This document shows positions 33,670-43,200 of a DNA stretch of 64,000 bases, piece by piece. This DNA comes from Mesorhizobium sp. M1E.F.Ca.ET.045.02.1.1 (GTDB taxonomy: Bacteria; Pseudomonadota; Alphaproteobacteria; Rhizobiales; Rhizobiaceae). Made by a program: the position numbers and the translations under genes. The notes below the pieces were generated by a model. It was given only the letters and a program-made list of their open reading frames with translations. It had not been told where the DNA came from and searched no databases. Position 1 is the first letter of the stretch, and every line of letters starts with the position of its first letter. The stretch lies in contig NZ_CP034447.1 in the NCBI RefSeq assembly GCF_003952485.1, positions 5,904,501-5,968,500 of the forward strand. Reading direction: 5' to 3'.

Positions 33670-34527
33670 TCATTTGACGGCCCCGGCCATCAGGCCGCGG
33701 ATGTAGAAGCGCTGCAGCGCCAGGAACAGGATCAGGCAGGGCACCATCATCACCGTGACGCCCGCCTGCACCGCGCCCCAGTCGATGGCGCCGAAGCGGC
33801 CGGATTGCAGCGCGGTCATCATCACCGGCAGGGTGAACTTGGACTGGTCGGTCATCAGCACGAGCGCCGCCAGGAATTCGTTCCAGGCGCCGAGGAAGGC
33901 GAACAGCGCGATGGTGACGACGCCCGGCCAGACCAGCGGCAGCATCACCTTGACCAGCATGGTGACGTTGTTGGCGCCGTCCATGCGCGCGGCCTCCTCG
34001 ATCTCGCGCGGCACGGCATCGAATGCGTTGCGCATCATGAAGATCGAGAACGGCAACTGCAGCGTGACGTAGACGCAGACGAGCCCCGTCAGCGTGTTGT
34101 GGAGGCCGAGCCTCGTCAGCACCAGGAAGATCGGCGTCAGGATCGACTGGAACGGGATCATGATCGTCGACAGGATGAGGACGAAGAAGAAATCCCGGAA
34201 CGGGAAGCGGAAACGCGAGAAGCCGTAGCCGGCGAGCACGCTGACCAGCACCGAGAGCAACACCGTCATTGCCGAGACATAGATACTGTTCTGCGCCGAG
34301 GCCCAGAGCCCGTCGCCGAAGCTGTTCAGCGTCTGATAATTCTCGATCGAGAAGCCGGTGGTCGGCCAGGGCGGCAGCGGCGGCTGGCGCGCCTCCTGCG
34401 CCGGCTTGAAGGTCGACAGCACGGTCCAGACGATCGGCGCCAGGAACAGCACCGAGGCGATGATGCCGGTGGAATGCCTGGCGAGGTTGAAGGCCGCCTT
34501 GCGGTTCTGTGACATCACCTCGGCCAT
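33670..34527 (-). CDS. Sugar ABC transporter permease, MalG type
   Basis: 285 residues, six membrane helices, with the EAA loop reading EEAARMDGANNVTMLVKVMLPLVWPG, where the ATPase would dock. The ATG at 34527 overlaps the stop of permease 1 (TGATG), showing coupling. A longer frame continuing upstream through permease 1 is an artefact. It forms the membrane channel with permease 1 for the solute delivered by the 37138 binding protein. Confidence 0.92.
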   Translation of the reverse strand: MAEVMSQNRKAAFNLARHSTGIIASVLFLAPIVWTVLSTFKPAQEARQPPLPPWPTTGFSIENYQTLNSFGDGLWASAQNSIYVSAMTVLLSVLVSVLAGYGFSRFRFPFRDFFFVLILSTIMIPFQSILTPIFLVLTRLGLHNTLTGLVCVYVTLQLPFSIFMMRNAFDAVPREIEEAARMDGANNVTMLVKVMLPLVWPGVVTIALFAFLGAWNEFLAALVLMTDQSKFTLPVMMTALQSGRFGAIDWGAVQAGVTVMMVPCLILFLALQRFYIRGLMAGAVK

Positions 34528-35447
34528 CAGTCGAGCCCCTCGGGCTTGCGCAGCAGCCAGAGCTGGATGAGGCTGAGCGCCACCAGGATGATCAAGAGCA
34601 CCATCGAGAGCGCCGCGCCGTAGCCGAGCTTGAACGACACGAAGGACTGGTTGAAGATCCAGTACACGGCCGTCAGCGTCTGGTTGCGCGGGCCGCCGCG
34701 CAGGATGATGTAGAACTGGTCGAAGGCGAGGATCGAGCCCGCGACCGACAGGATCAGCGCCAGCGCCAACGTGCGGCGCATCAGCGGCAAGGTGATCGCC
34801 CTGAACCTCGCGAACGGCCCTGCCCCGTCGATGACGGCGGCCTCCTGCAGGTCCTGCGGGATCGACTGCAGCCCAGTCATCAGGATGATCATGGTGAAGC
34901 CGGCGACCTTCCAGACCACCATGGCGATGATCGACCAGAAGGCCGGCTGGAAGGTGGCGAGAAGATTGACCTTCTTCTCGGTCAGGCCGAGGTCGAAGGC
35001 GGCCGGGCTGAACAGGCCGGAATCGACATTCAAGAGCCATGACCAGAGCAGGCTCGCCGATGCGAATCCCACCACCGCCGGCATGAAGAAGGCGGTGCGG
35101 TAGAGATTGGTGAGCGGACGCGGCCGCTCGATGAAGATCGCCAGCGGAAAGGCGACGGCGAAGATCGCGATGGTGACGACCACCGTGTAGTAGAAGGTGA
35201 ATTTGAGCGCGTTCCAGAAGCGGGTGTCGCGCAGGATCGCAAAATAGTTGTCGAGGCCGATGAAGGCATGCTCGCCCATTAGCGGCCAGTTGTGCAGCGA
35301 CATCCACGCCGTCATGCCGAGCGGGATGACGAAGAAGACGGTGACGAGGGCCACCGCCGGCAGGACATAGAGCATGCCCATCCATTGCCGGCGGCTGACG
35401 CCGGCGCGCGTCCGGGCGAGAGCGGAGGTGGCGATGATGGCGGTCAT
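34527..35447 (-). CDS. Sugar ABC transporter permease, MalF/UgpA type
   Basis: 306 residues, six membrane helices, EAA loop QEAAVIDGAGPFARFRAITLPLMRR. The ATG at 35447 has a GGGGGAG box eight bases upstream. The frame extends further 5' through the intergenic repeats but without coding support. It is separated from the binding-protein gene by 428 bases of mosaic repeats. Confidence 0.92.
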   Translation of the reverse strand: MTAIIATSALARTRAGVSRRQWMGMLYVLPAVALVTVFFVIPLGMTAWMSLHNWPLMGEHAFIGLDNYFAILRDTRFWNALKFTFYYTVVVTIAIFAVAFPLAIFIERPRPLTNLYRTAFFMPAVVGFASASLLWSWLLNVDSGLFSPAAFDLGLTEKKVNLLATFQPAFWSIIAMVVWKVAGFTMIILMTGLQSIPQDLQEAAVIDGAGPFARFRAITLPLMRRTLALALILSVAGSILAFDQFYIILRGGPRNQTLTAVYWIFNQSFVSFKLGYGAALSMVLLIILVALSLIQLWLLRKPEGLD

Positions 35448-35453
35448 GGTTTC

Positions 35454-35645
35454 GCTCCCCCTTCTCCCCTTGTGGGGTCCGAAGGACGGGGCGAGACCCG
35501 TGGCTCGCCCCCGGGCGGTGGATCGGCGCGCAGCGCCGAGACGGATGAGGGGTGTTCCAGCGGAGTGAGACGCTGGCTTTCCCTGGAGCACCCCTCATCC
35601 GTCGCCTTCGGCGACACCTTCTCCCACAAGGGGAGAAGGGGAGCG
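35454..35645. repeat. Palindromic intergenic mosaic element 1
   Basis: Outer arms starting CTTCTCCCCTTGTGG (35461-35475) pair with CCACAAGGGGAGAAG (35624-35638). Inner arms at 35540-35558 and 35585-35603 pair with one mismatch around GACGGATGAGGGGTG. The whole can fold into a long hairpin, as do RIME-like elements of rhizobia. It sits inside an ABC operon. Confidence 0.78.
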
Positions 35646-35724
35646 CGAACCTCGCGATGCTCCGAACCGGCAATGCAAGTGAGCTTTCTCAACGCAATAG
35701 TCCTGTCATTCAGCGCGGCGTCCC

Positions 35725-35862
35725 CCTCCCCCTTGAGGGGAGGGTCCGGCCGCAGGCCGGGGGTGGGGTCCTCCGTGAAGCGCGCCGACGGGGAGATAGC
35801 GTCGAGCACTTCGCGGGCGACCCCACCCGGACCTGCGGTCCGACCTCCCCTCGAGGGGGAGG
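35725..35862. repeat. Palindromic intergenic mosaic element 2
   Basis: Arms of about 45 bases at 35725-35770 and 35819-35862 are near-complementary (CCTCCCCCTTGAGGGGAGG against CCTCCCCTCGAGGGGGAGG, then GGGTGGGGTC against GACCCCACCC). It is a different repeat family from element 1 and lies just after the binding-protein stop. Confidence 0.75.
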
Positions 35863-35875
35863 TTAGGGCCGGCGC

Positions 35876-37138
35876 CTACTTCTGCGGCGCCTGGTCGATG
35901 ATCGACTGCATGGTCTCTTGCGCGTTCGAAATTGCGCCGTCGACATCGTCGCCGAAGAACACCTCATTGACCATCTGCGTCCACGGCCCATTGGCGGAGT
36001 TGATCAGGTCGTTGAACACCACCGTATAGGGGGTCTTGCCCTTGGCCATCGCCTCGGCCGCCACCTGGTAGCGCGGATCGAGGTCCTTCAGCGCGTCCTT
36101 GGCGATGTCGCCGCGCACCGGCAGGCTGCCGTATTTGGCGAGGATGGTCTGGCCTTCCAGCGAATAGGCGAAGTCCAAAAACTCCTTCACCACGGCGATC
36201 TTCTTGGTGCCCTTGGTGACGACGAAATTGTCGCCGCCGGCAAAGGACGACCAGCCGCCATCCTTGCCCGGCAGGAAAGTGATGCCGTAGTCGACGTCGG
36301 GATATTGGGTGTTGAGCGCGCCGATGGCGAAGGCGCCGGACGGCGAAATGCCGATCTTGCCGCCGGCGAAGGCGGCGAAGAAATTGGCGCCGGTGTCGGT
36401 CTGCGCGCCTTCAGGCACCAGGCCCTTCTTCACCATCGAGCGGTAGAGGTCGATGGCGCCGCGCAGTTGCGGGCTGTCCAGCGTCGCCTTCGAGCCATCC
36501 TCGGAGAGGATGTCGCCGCCCGAGGCCCAGATCAGCGGTGTGAAGGTGAAGATGTTGCAGCCGCCGCAATTGCCGGAGAAATAGAAGCCCTTGATGTCGC
36601 CGCCGAGCGCGTTGACCTTCTCGGCGTCGGCCTCGATCTCGGCCCAGTTGGCCGGCCCCTTCTCGGGATCGAGCCCCGCCTGCTTGAACAGCTTCTTGTT
36701 CCAGATCAGCACCGATGAGTCGGCCGAGAACGGCAGGCCGTAGATGCGGCCCTTATAGGTGCCGGTCTTCACATGCGCCGGCGACAGGCTGGAAAAATAG
36801 GGCAAGGATTTCGCCCAGTCGGTGATGTCCTCGAGCTGGCCGGCGGCGGAGAAGGACGGCGTGTAGATCAGGTCGAGCGACAGCGCGTCGGGCGCGGTGC
36901 CGCCGGCGGCGGCGGCGCCATATTTCGGGATGATCTCGGCGTTCGGAATGATGTCGAGCTTGATCTGGTCCTTATGCGCCTTGTTGAAGGCGTCGACGAT
37001 GCGCGGCATGAAGTTCGAGCCGTCGGCGCGCACCCAGATGTTGGCGGTCTCGGCGGACGCGGCCTGCAGGCCGCCGCCGATCACGGCCGCGGCAAGCGCG
37101 AACTTGGCGATCAAGGTCTTCACGATATTCCTCCTCAT
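35876..37138 (-). CDS. Sugar ABC transporter substrate-binding protein (MalE/UgpB type)
   Basis: 420 residues with a signal peptide ending QAASA. Family 1 extracellular solute-binding features: RIVDAFNKAH, DALSLDLIYTPSFSAAGQLEDIT, YGLPFSADSSVLIWNKKLFKQAGLD and GGDNFVVTKGTKK. Two starts have good ribosome binding sites: the ATG at 37138 (GGGAGGAG upstream) and the GTG at 37123 (AGGAGG upstream); both give a workable signal peptide. It is the first transport gene after lacI, 49 bases away, with no operator in between, so it shares the lacI promoter. Confidence 0.92.
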   Translation of the reverse strand: MRRNIVKTLIAKFALAAAVIGGGLQAASAETANIWVRADGSNFMPRIVDAFNKAHKDQIKLDIIPNAEIIPKYGAAAAGGTAPDALSLDLIYTPSFSAAGQLEDITDWAKSLPYFSSLSPAHVKTGTYKGRIYGLPFSADSSVLIWNKKLFKQAGLDPEKGPANWAEIEADAEKVNALGGDIKGFYFSGNCGGCNIFTFTPLIWASGGDILSEDGSKATLDSPQLRGAIDLYRSMVKKGLVPEGAQTDTGANFFAAFAGGKIGISPSGAFAIGALNTQYPDVDYGITFLPGKDGGWSSFAGGDNFVVTKGTKKIAVVKEFLDFAYSLEGQTILAKYGSLPVRGDIAKDALKDLDPRYQVAAEAMAKGKTPYTVVFNDLINSANGPWTQMVNEVFFGDDVDGAISNAQETMQSIIDQAPQK

Positions 37139-37187
37139 GGTTCTCCTCCCGGTTTGGCCGTTGCGCGACGGCCGTTTCGTTTCTGCC

Positions 37188-38240
37188 TCAGCCGCCCGGC
37201 GGACGGCCGCATGACTGACGCACCACCAGCCGGCACGGCAGTTTCCTGATGCCCGGCGCGGCCGGCTGGCCGCCCACGAGCGAAAGCAGGGCAAGCCCGG
37301 CCTCGCGGCCGAGCGTCGAAAGATTCATGTCGACCGAGGTGAGCGGCGGGCGCGTCGCCTCGGCCACGATCTCCCAATTGTCGAAGCCGATGACGCCGAC
37401 ATCGTCGGGCACGCTGATGCCGCGCTCGCGCAGCGCGTCGATGACGCCGCGGGCGATCTGGTCGTTGCCGCAGAAGACCGCGTCCGGCCAGCCTTCCCTG
37501 CCCGCCTTGCCGAACAGCTTTGCCACCGCCTCGTGGCCCCAGGCTTCCGACCAGGCGCCCAGCAGCGGCTCGGCGACCGGCAGGCCGTTCTCCTCGAGAA
37601 CATCGCGGTAGGCTTGCGCGCGCGCGTGCACCACCGCGAAGCTCTCCGGGCCGCTGACATGGGCGATGCGGCGGCGCCCGAGCCGCAAAAAGTGCTCGAC
37701 CGCCAGCCGCGCGCCGCCGGCATCGTCGGAGACAAGGCCTACCGCGCCGGGATCGGGCTGGGTGAAGGCATAGACGACGGGCACGCGCAGATTGGAGAGG
37801 TCGACCGGCAGGTGGCGGTCGATGCGTTTTCCCGTGGCGATGATGCCGTCGACGCGCTTGTCGAGCATGGCCTCGACATGCAACTGGCCGAGCCGCGTGT
37901 CGTCCTCGACATTGCACAGGAACACCGACACGCCATTGTCGACCAGCGCATCCGAAACGCCCGCCATCAGCGGCAGCGAGAAGCGGCCATAAGTATCGTT
38001 GGTGAGCAGGCCGACGGTAAAGCTCCGCTTACGAAGTAGGCTCTGCGCCAGGCTGTTCGGCCGGAAACCGAGCCGCCGCGCCGTCTCGCGAATGCGCTCG
38101 CGCGTCTCGGCGGTCATGCGCCCCTGCCCGTTCAGCGCCTTGGACGCCGTCGCCACGCTGACCCCGGCCGCGGCCGCCACCTCGCGCAGGGTGACCGGCG
38201 GCTTGGCGGAAACTGGCGCTGGCTCGGCGTCGGAAGACAT
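37188..38240 (-). CDS. LacI-family transcriptional regulator of the arabinoside operon
   Basis: 350 residues. The N-terminal helix-turn-helix reads VTLREVAAAAGVSVATASKALNGQGRM, the hinge helix RPNSLAQSLLRKRS. The periplasmic-binding-like effector domain follows with CGNDQIARGVIDALRERG and DDVGVIGFDNWEI. It heads the operon with the binding protein, permeases and GH127 enzyme. Two identical palindromes upstream (38264 and 38331) are probable autoregulatory operators. The inducer is most likely an L-arabinose-containing sugar, by context. Confidence 0.92.
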   Translation of the reverse strand: MSSDAEPAPVSAKPPVTLREVAAAAGVSVATASKALNGQGRMTAETRERIRETARRLGFRPNSLAQSLLRKRSFTVGLLTNDTYGRFSLPLMAGVSDALVDNGVSVFLCNVEDDTRLGQLHVEAMLDKRVDGIIATGKRIDRHLPVDLSNLRVPVVYAFTQPDPGAVGLVSDDAGGARLAVEHFLRLGRRRIAHVSGPESFAVVHARAQAYRDVLEENGLPVAEPLLGAWSEAWGHEAVAKLFGKAGREGWPDAVFCGNDQIARGVIDALRERGISVPDDVGVIGFDNWEIVAEATRPPLTSVDMNLSTLGREAGLALLSLVGGQPAAPGIRKLPCRLVVRQSCGRPPGG

Positions 38241-38261
38241 GGTCGCGGCGAATTCCCTGAG

Positions 38262-38279
38262 TTGGGAAAAGGTTTTCTC
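38262..38279. promoter_or_regulatory. LacI operator, proximal copy
   Basis: TTGGGAAAAGGTTTTCTC contains the perfect dyad GAAAAGGTTTTC-type core with flanking G/C. It starts 22 bases upstream of the lacI ATG and is repeated exactly at 38329-38346. Confidence 0.75.
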
Positions 38280-38328
38280 TTGCCGCCTGCGCGAAGATGA
38301 CGGGTGAGGTCAGCGGACGCGGAGCGAT

Positions 38329-38346
38329 TTGGGAAAAGGTTTTCTC
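38329..38346. promoter_or_regulatory. LacI operator, distal copy
   Basis: Same 18-base sequence as the proximal site, 67 bases further upstream. Two identical sites at this spacing permit cooperative binding or a DNA loop across the promoter. The rest of 38347-38645 holds no supported gene. Confidence 0.75.
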
Positions 38347-38645
38347 AAAGGCGAGATTAAGGGAAGGTGGAGGGGTTGGCAAGGGGGGTGGGATAACAGA
38401 AGCAGCTGTCCGCTCGCGCTAGCTAGTACAGGTCCGCGTCGTCCTCCCACCGAACCAACGCAAATTGCTGGCGGTGCAGGGAAGAATGACAGCGGACGTT
38501 GCATCTCAGGATCCGATGTCCTGAGTTGACCCAGGACAGACCGTTGGCGGTCGCTTGGTGCTCGACAGCTTCGCGCACCTCTGCGGACATTCTAAACAAT
38601 GATGTTTGACTGGCTTAAGGTGGGTCGGCACCGCCAAGCGGCAAA

Positions 38646-39716
38646 TCAGGCCGGGAGCCGCCACATTCGCACACGACCGGTGCCACGCAATTCCGTTTCC
38701 CCGAGCGGGTCGCAAGTAAAATCCGATCCGAGCAATTGGTGGGTTGCATCCGAAATACGGATTTCATCAGGCTCCGCGGCCTTTTGAATGCGCGCGGCGA
38801 GATTGACGGTGTCGCCCCACAGGTCATAGACAAACCGCCTTTTGCCTATGACGCCCGCCACGATCGGTCCGGAGTGAATTCCAATTCTGAGACTTAGCGG
38901 TTCGCCGGCGAAGCGCTCCCGCCTGGCCGCGTCCCGCAGCTCAAGCGCATAGTTCGCAAGGGCTTGCGCATGGTCGGATCGCGCGGTGGGCAGGCCGGCG
39001 ACCGCCATGACACAATCGCCGATGGTCTTGATCTTTTCGCAGCCGTGTTGTTCCGAGAGCAGATCCGCCGCCTTGAAGAAGTAATTCAAGATAGCGAGCG
39101 TCGTCGTGGCTCCGACGCTCCGCGCTCTTTCCGTAAAACCGACGATGTCGGCAAAAAGCACGCTGACCTCTGCGTGGTTGTCTGCAATTTGCTCGTCCGC
39201 TTTCAGCCGCTCCGCGATCGATGCGGGAAGAATGTTGAGGAGCAGGGATTCGGCGCGCCGGTATTCGCGCGACAAACCCTCCTGGCTCTCCCTCAATGCC
39301 TCGTTCGTCGACTGCAGCTTCGCATTGAGTTGACGCTCTCTCTCCTGCAGGAGCGTCATTTCATATGCCTTCTGTTGAAGCCGCTGCTGGTTGTCGCGTT
39401 CGGGAGTAGCGTCGAGAAAGAGCAGCCACACCGTGCCGCCGTCGCCAAAGAGATGAAGGTCCGCGACACGCCCGCCGGGCAGTTCCACCATGGGCATTTG
39501 ATATGGAAGCTCCGGGCAAGGAAGCAGCCCTTCCATGAATTCAAGCTGATCGGCAACGGGCTTGCCAATGCGAAGCGACGAGAGCCCGTAATGTTCGGTG
39601 CTGCCGCCCTTCGCGACTATGTATTGCCGGGCGTCAATTTTCAGATATGCGGCAGAGCGCTCATTATAGAAGAAATCGTATATCCAGCTTCTGACTTCTT
39701 TCGGCACTCTGGGCAT
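38646..39716 (-). CDS. Class III adenylate cyclase of the small-GTPase operon
   Basis: 356 residues, soluble. The N-terminal ~115 residues look PAS-like (AAYLKIDARQYIVAKGG ... VWLLFLDAT), followed by a coiled coil (120-170, LQQKAYEMTLLQERERQL) and the helix-breaking linker LLLNILPASIAERL typical of guanylate/adenylate cyclases. The catalytic domain has all key residues: metal Asp in LFADIVGFT and IGDCV, substrate Lys in EKIKTIGD, Asp in VYDLWGD, Asn/Arg in VNLAAR. The Lys/Asp pair predicts ATP as substrate. It starts three bases after the GTPase stop, so the two are made together and the GTPase may control the cyclase. Confidence 0.88.
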   Translation of the reverse strand: MPRVPKEVRSWIYDFFYNERSAAYLKIDARQYIVAKGGSTEHYGLSSLRIGKPVADQLEFMEGLLPCPELPYQMPMVELPGGRVADLHLFGDGGTVWLLFLDATPERDNQQRLQQKAYEMTLLQERERQLNAKLQSTNEALRESQEGLSREYRRAESLLLNILPASIAERLKADEQIADNHAEVSVLFADIVGFTERARSVGATTTLAILNYFFKAADLLSEQHGCEKIKTIGDCVMAVAGLPTARSDHAQALANYALELRDAARRERFAGEPLSLRIGIHSGPIVAGVIGKRRFVYDLWGDTVNLAARIQKAAEPDEIRISDATHQLLGSDFTCDPLGETELRGTGRVRMWRLPA

Positions 39717-39719
39717 GGT

Positions 39720-40214
39720 CTACTTGGCGATCATCGAAGCAAGCTGACGAAACGCATCATCAACATGTTCGCCCGAAAGCGCGCTTGTCAGATAGATTTG
39801 CCATCCACGTTGCTTCAGTTCGTCAATCTCACCATCCGATATTGCCCACCGATCGGCCAGATCGGATTTGTTGAACAGCAATACGAACGGCATGGCGCCG
39901 AATTCGGCCTCGGCCCGCTCGCGCAGCGTGAGCGCCACGGCAAGAGTAGCGGGCCGGGTTCCATCGACGACAAGCACGAGCCCGGTCGCACCTCGTACAT
40001 AGCTGACGCGGAATGAACCGATATCGTCTTCGCCGGCCAAATCCCACAAAATCAGATCCACGGTTTTGTCCGGTAACGTGACGCTCTTCTTGTCGATTTT
40101 CACGCCAACCGTGGTCAGGTAGTTTTCCGAGAAGATGCTTTGGACAAACCTGCGTACCAGGCTCGTCTTTCCGACAGCAAACCCACCCAACATGCAGATC
40201 TTTTTTTGCAGCAT
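39720..40214 (-). CDS. Rab/Ras-like small GTPase (prokaryotic Rup type)
   Basis: 164 residues, a complete minimal GTPase domain. G1 P-loop GGFAVGKTS (10-18), G2 Thr in YLTTVGV, G3 WDLAGEDD, G4 NKSD and G5 TSALSG are all readable. G3 has Glu where Ras/Rab proteins have the catalytic Gln (DTAGQE), which usually slows unaided hydrolysis and implies a partner. There is no C-terminal lipidation motif, so membrane attachment would come from the OmpA-type partner. It lies 13 bases after that gene and 3 bases before the cyclase gene. MglA-like polarity proteins and Rup GTPases are known relatives in bacteria. Confidence 0.9.
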   Translation of the reverse strand: MLQKKICMLGGFAVGKTSLVRRFVQSIFSENYLTTVGVKIDKKSVTLPDKTVDLILWDLAGEDDIGSFRVSYVRGATGLVLVVDGTRPATLAVALTLRERAEAEFGAMPFVLLFNKSDLADRWAISDGEIDELKQRGWQIYLTSALSGEHVDDAFRQLASMIAK

Positions 40215-40227
40215 CCTGGGCTCCGCA

Positions 40228-43200
40228 CTACTCCAGGTTCACCGTAACCGAAACCCGGCGATTGGTGGAGTTCCCAGTTCGACTATTTTCATTTTCGGGC
40301 ACCGCCGGCTCAAAGGTGCCGGCGCCCCGAACCAGCAGCAGTTCCGGAGCGACGCCGCGCTTGTTGAGAAGCGCGCGAACTGTCTCGGCGCGGGCGGCGC
40401 TGATCGACGCGTTGGCCGTCTCACGGCCCGTTGTGTCCGAATGGCCGGTCAACATGAACCGCGCTGTCACGCCTGCCTTGCGGGCATTTTCGGCGAATTC
40501 CTTCAACTGATCAGCCAATCTGTCGAGTATCGGCGTCTGCTCCGGTCCCGGGACAACTCTACCGGAAGAGAAGAAAATATCGGTCGTCTGGATGGCCTCT
40601 CTCAAATGATTAAGTTCTGCAAGGTTCAACTCGCGCAGTTGCGAGACATCCAGAACCACTCCGTCCGCCGAAAGTTGGTCGGCGGCGGCCTGCGCCCGGC
40701 TGATCCAGCCGGCAGGAGCCTCGCCCACGACAACGATGCGACCCTGGACGATCGAAAGCCGAACCGATTTCGGCGGGGACAGGGACGCCGTCAGCCGCTT
40801 CACCACGAACTTCGGATCAAGACTCTGATAGAATTGCCACTGTGAATGAACGCGGGCAGGATCAACCTCCGTTCCGGACAGCAGAGCTTGCGGGTCGGCG
40901 GCAAGAGGGTCTCTCAGACCGGAAATGTAGAAATGTCCGCCCCTCGCCGTTTGTTGAGCAACGATGATTCCCGGTTGGGCCTCAAGTCGCGACACATAAT
41001 ACTGCCAATGCTCCGCCGCGCGTGCATCGGGGCTCACATCACGAACCTTGGAGATGTCGAACTCCGGTCCGCCTACTGAAAGCTGTCGTGCCGCTGCGCG
41101 CGCCCGATCTATCCAGGTGTCGGGAGCCTCACCCTCGGCAACGATGCGGTCATTGACGATCGAAAGTCGCACTTTATCCGTCGGATACAGCGACGCCGTC
41201 AGCCGCTTCAACACGAACACCGGCTCAAGGCTCTGATAGAATTGCCAGCTTGCATGAACACGAGCGGGATCGACCTGCGTCCCCGACAGCAGCGACTGCG
41301 GGTCGACGGCAAGCGGGTCTCTCAGGCCGGTAATATAGAATTGGCCATCGCGCACATTCTGTTGGGCGACGATGATGCCGGGCTGCGTCTCCAGTCGCGA
41401 CACATAGGCCTGCCAGCGCTCCTCGGGGCTCACATCACGGACCCCGGAGATGTCGAAGACCGGGCCGCCGGCTGAAAGCTGCTGGGCGGCGGCCCGCGCC
41501 CGGTTGATCCACGCAGTGGTGGCCTCACCCGCGGCAACGATGCGATCATTGACTACTGAAAGCCGCACAGAATCCGGCGGCGCCAGCGACGCAGTCAGCC
41601 GCTTCAGCACGAACTGCGGCTCAAGGCTCTGGTAGAATTGCCAGCTTGCATGAACACGCGCGGGATCGACCTGCGTTGCGGCCAACAGCGACTGCGGGTC
41701 GGCGGCAAGCGGGTCTCTCAGACCGGTGATATAGAATTGGCCGTCGCGCACATTCTGATCGGCGACGATGATGCCAGGCTGGGTCTCCAGTTGCGACACA
41801 TAGGCCTGCCAGCGTTCCTCGGCGCTCACATCGCGGACCCCGGAGATGTCGAAGACCGGGCCGCCTGCCGAAAGCTGCTGGGCGGCGGCCCGCGCCCGGT
41901 TGATCCATGTGGTGGTCGCCTCACCCTCGGCGACGATGCGACCATTGACTACTGAAAGCCGCACCGAATCCGGCGGCGCCAGCGACGCCGTCAGCCGCTT
42001 CAGCACGAATTCCGGCTCGAGGCTCTGATAGAACTGCCAGTTTGAATGAACGCGGGCGGGATCGACCTCCGTTCCCGACAACAGCGACTGCGGGTCGGCG
42101 GCGAGCGGGTCTCTCAGGCCGGCAATGTAGAACTGGCCGCCGCGAATTTCTTGTTTGGAAACGACGATCCCCGGCTGCGTCGCCAGTCGCGACAGATACG
42201 TCTGCCAGCGCTGCCCGGCTTGCCAGGAAAGAAAGAACCAGGCGCCTGCCGCAGTCAGAATCAGCAGGGCTGCCATCACCACCAGCCACGGGAATCCCTC
42301 TTTTGAATCCGTATGCTGCAGCTCGACACAGGTCTGCAACTGGGTCTCTACGCCGGGTAACTGCGAGGTGTCCCCGTCGAAGCGCTCCAAAGCCTGCGAG
42401 GACTGATCATGGATGCGAAGCAATACGTCGCGGATTACGTCATGCAACTCCTCCGGCGGATTTCCCCTGATCACCGCAACCAGCGTCGCAAACGGTCCGA
42501 CTTCCGACCAGAGGCGAAGCTCTCCGAACCGGATGGTGTCCAGGCCGCTGTTTTCTTTCTCGTTGAACGAGTCCTTCACAAAATCCTGGATTGCGCTGAG
42601 CATCGAGGAAATCAGTTGAGGGTCTTCGCTGGTCGCGTTTTCGGCCGTTACATGCGCGATCAAAAGCCCGGAGCTGCGGCTGATGAGAAAGACATGCTCC
42701 ACGCGATAGACGAGAGAATGCTTGAGAACGACTTCGGAGAAGCTTGTTCCCGTTCTCCAGGCCTCAAATCTCCACTTGAGGCCATGCCAGGTAAATATAT
42801 GCCTTAAAGATTCATTCAGCGACTGGAAGGTCTGGTCAATCTTTTCGCCAATCGACTTGCGAATGGCCGGCAGAAACACCGGATACAATATATCGGTCAG
42901 CGCGCTGGGGTTCTTCTGGATGGACCGTTGCGCAGCCCTCTCGACAGCTGGCGCAAGGGCCTCGCCGAGCTGCACAAGAGACGCCCCTGCGGCTGCGGTG
43001 GGGAGAACGCTCCCCACTGCAGCCGCAAGCTGCTCAGGTTCGTCGAGCAGGTGCGTAACGCGTGAAAGTTCCGAGATTTCGTGGCCGACGAGCAGTTGGC
43101 GAAGCCTTTCCAGCCGATGATCGGCGGCTGGGATTCCTTCGTAAAGCGCATGGTTGTCCGGATCGACGTTCCGGGCAATTTCCACCAACAGGCGAGCCAG

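Noticed and set aside
33670..35673. 667-residue frame reading through permease 1 into permease 2
   Set aside because: Only the part from the ATG at 34527 is a permease; the rest is a high-GC shadow of the other permease gene and repeats.
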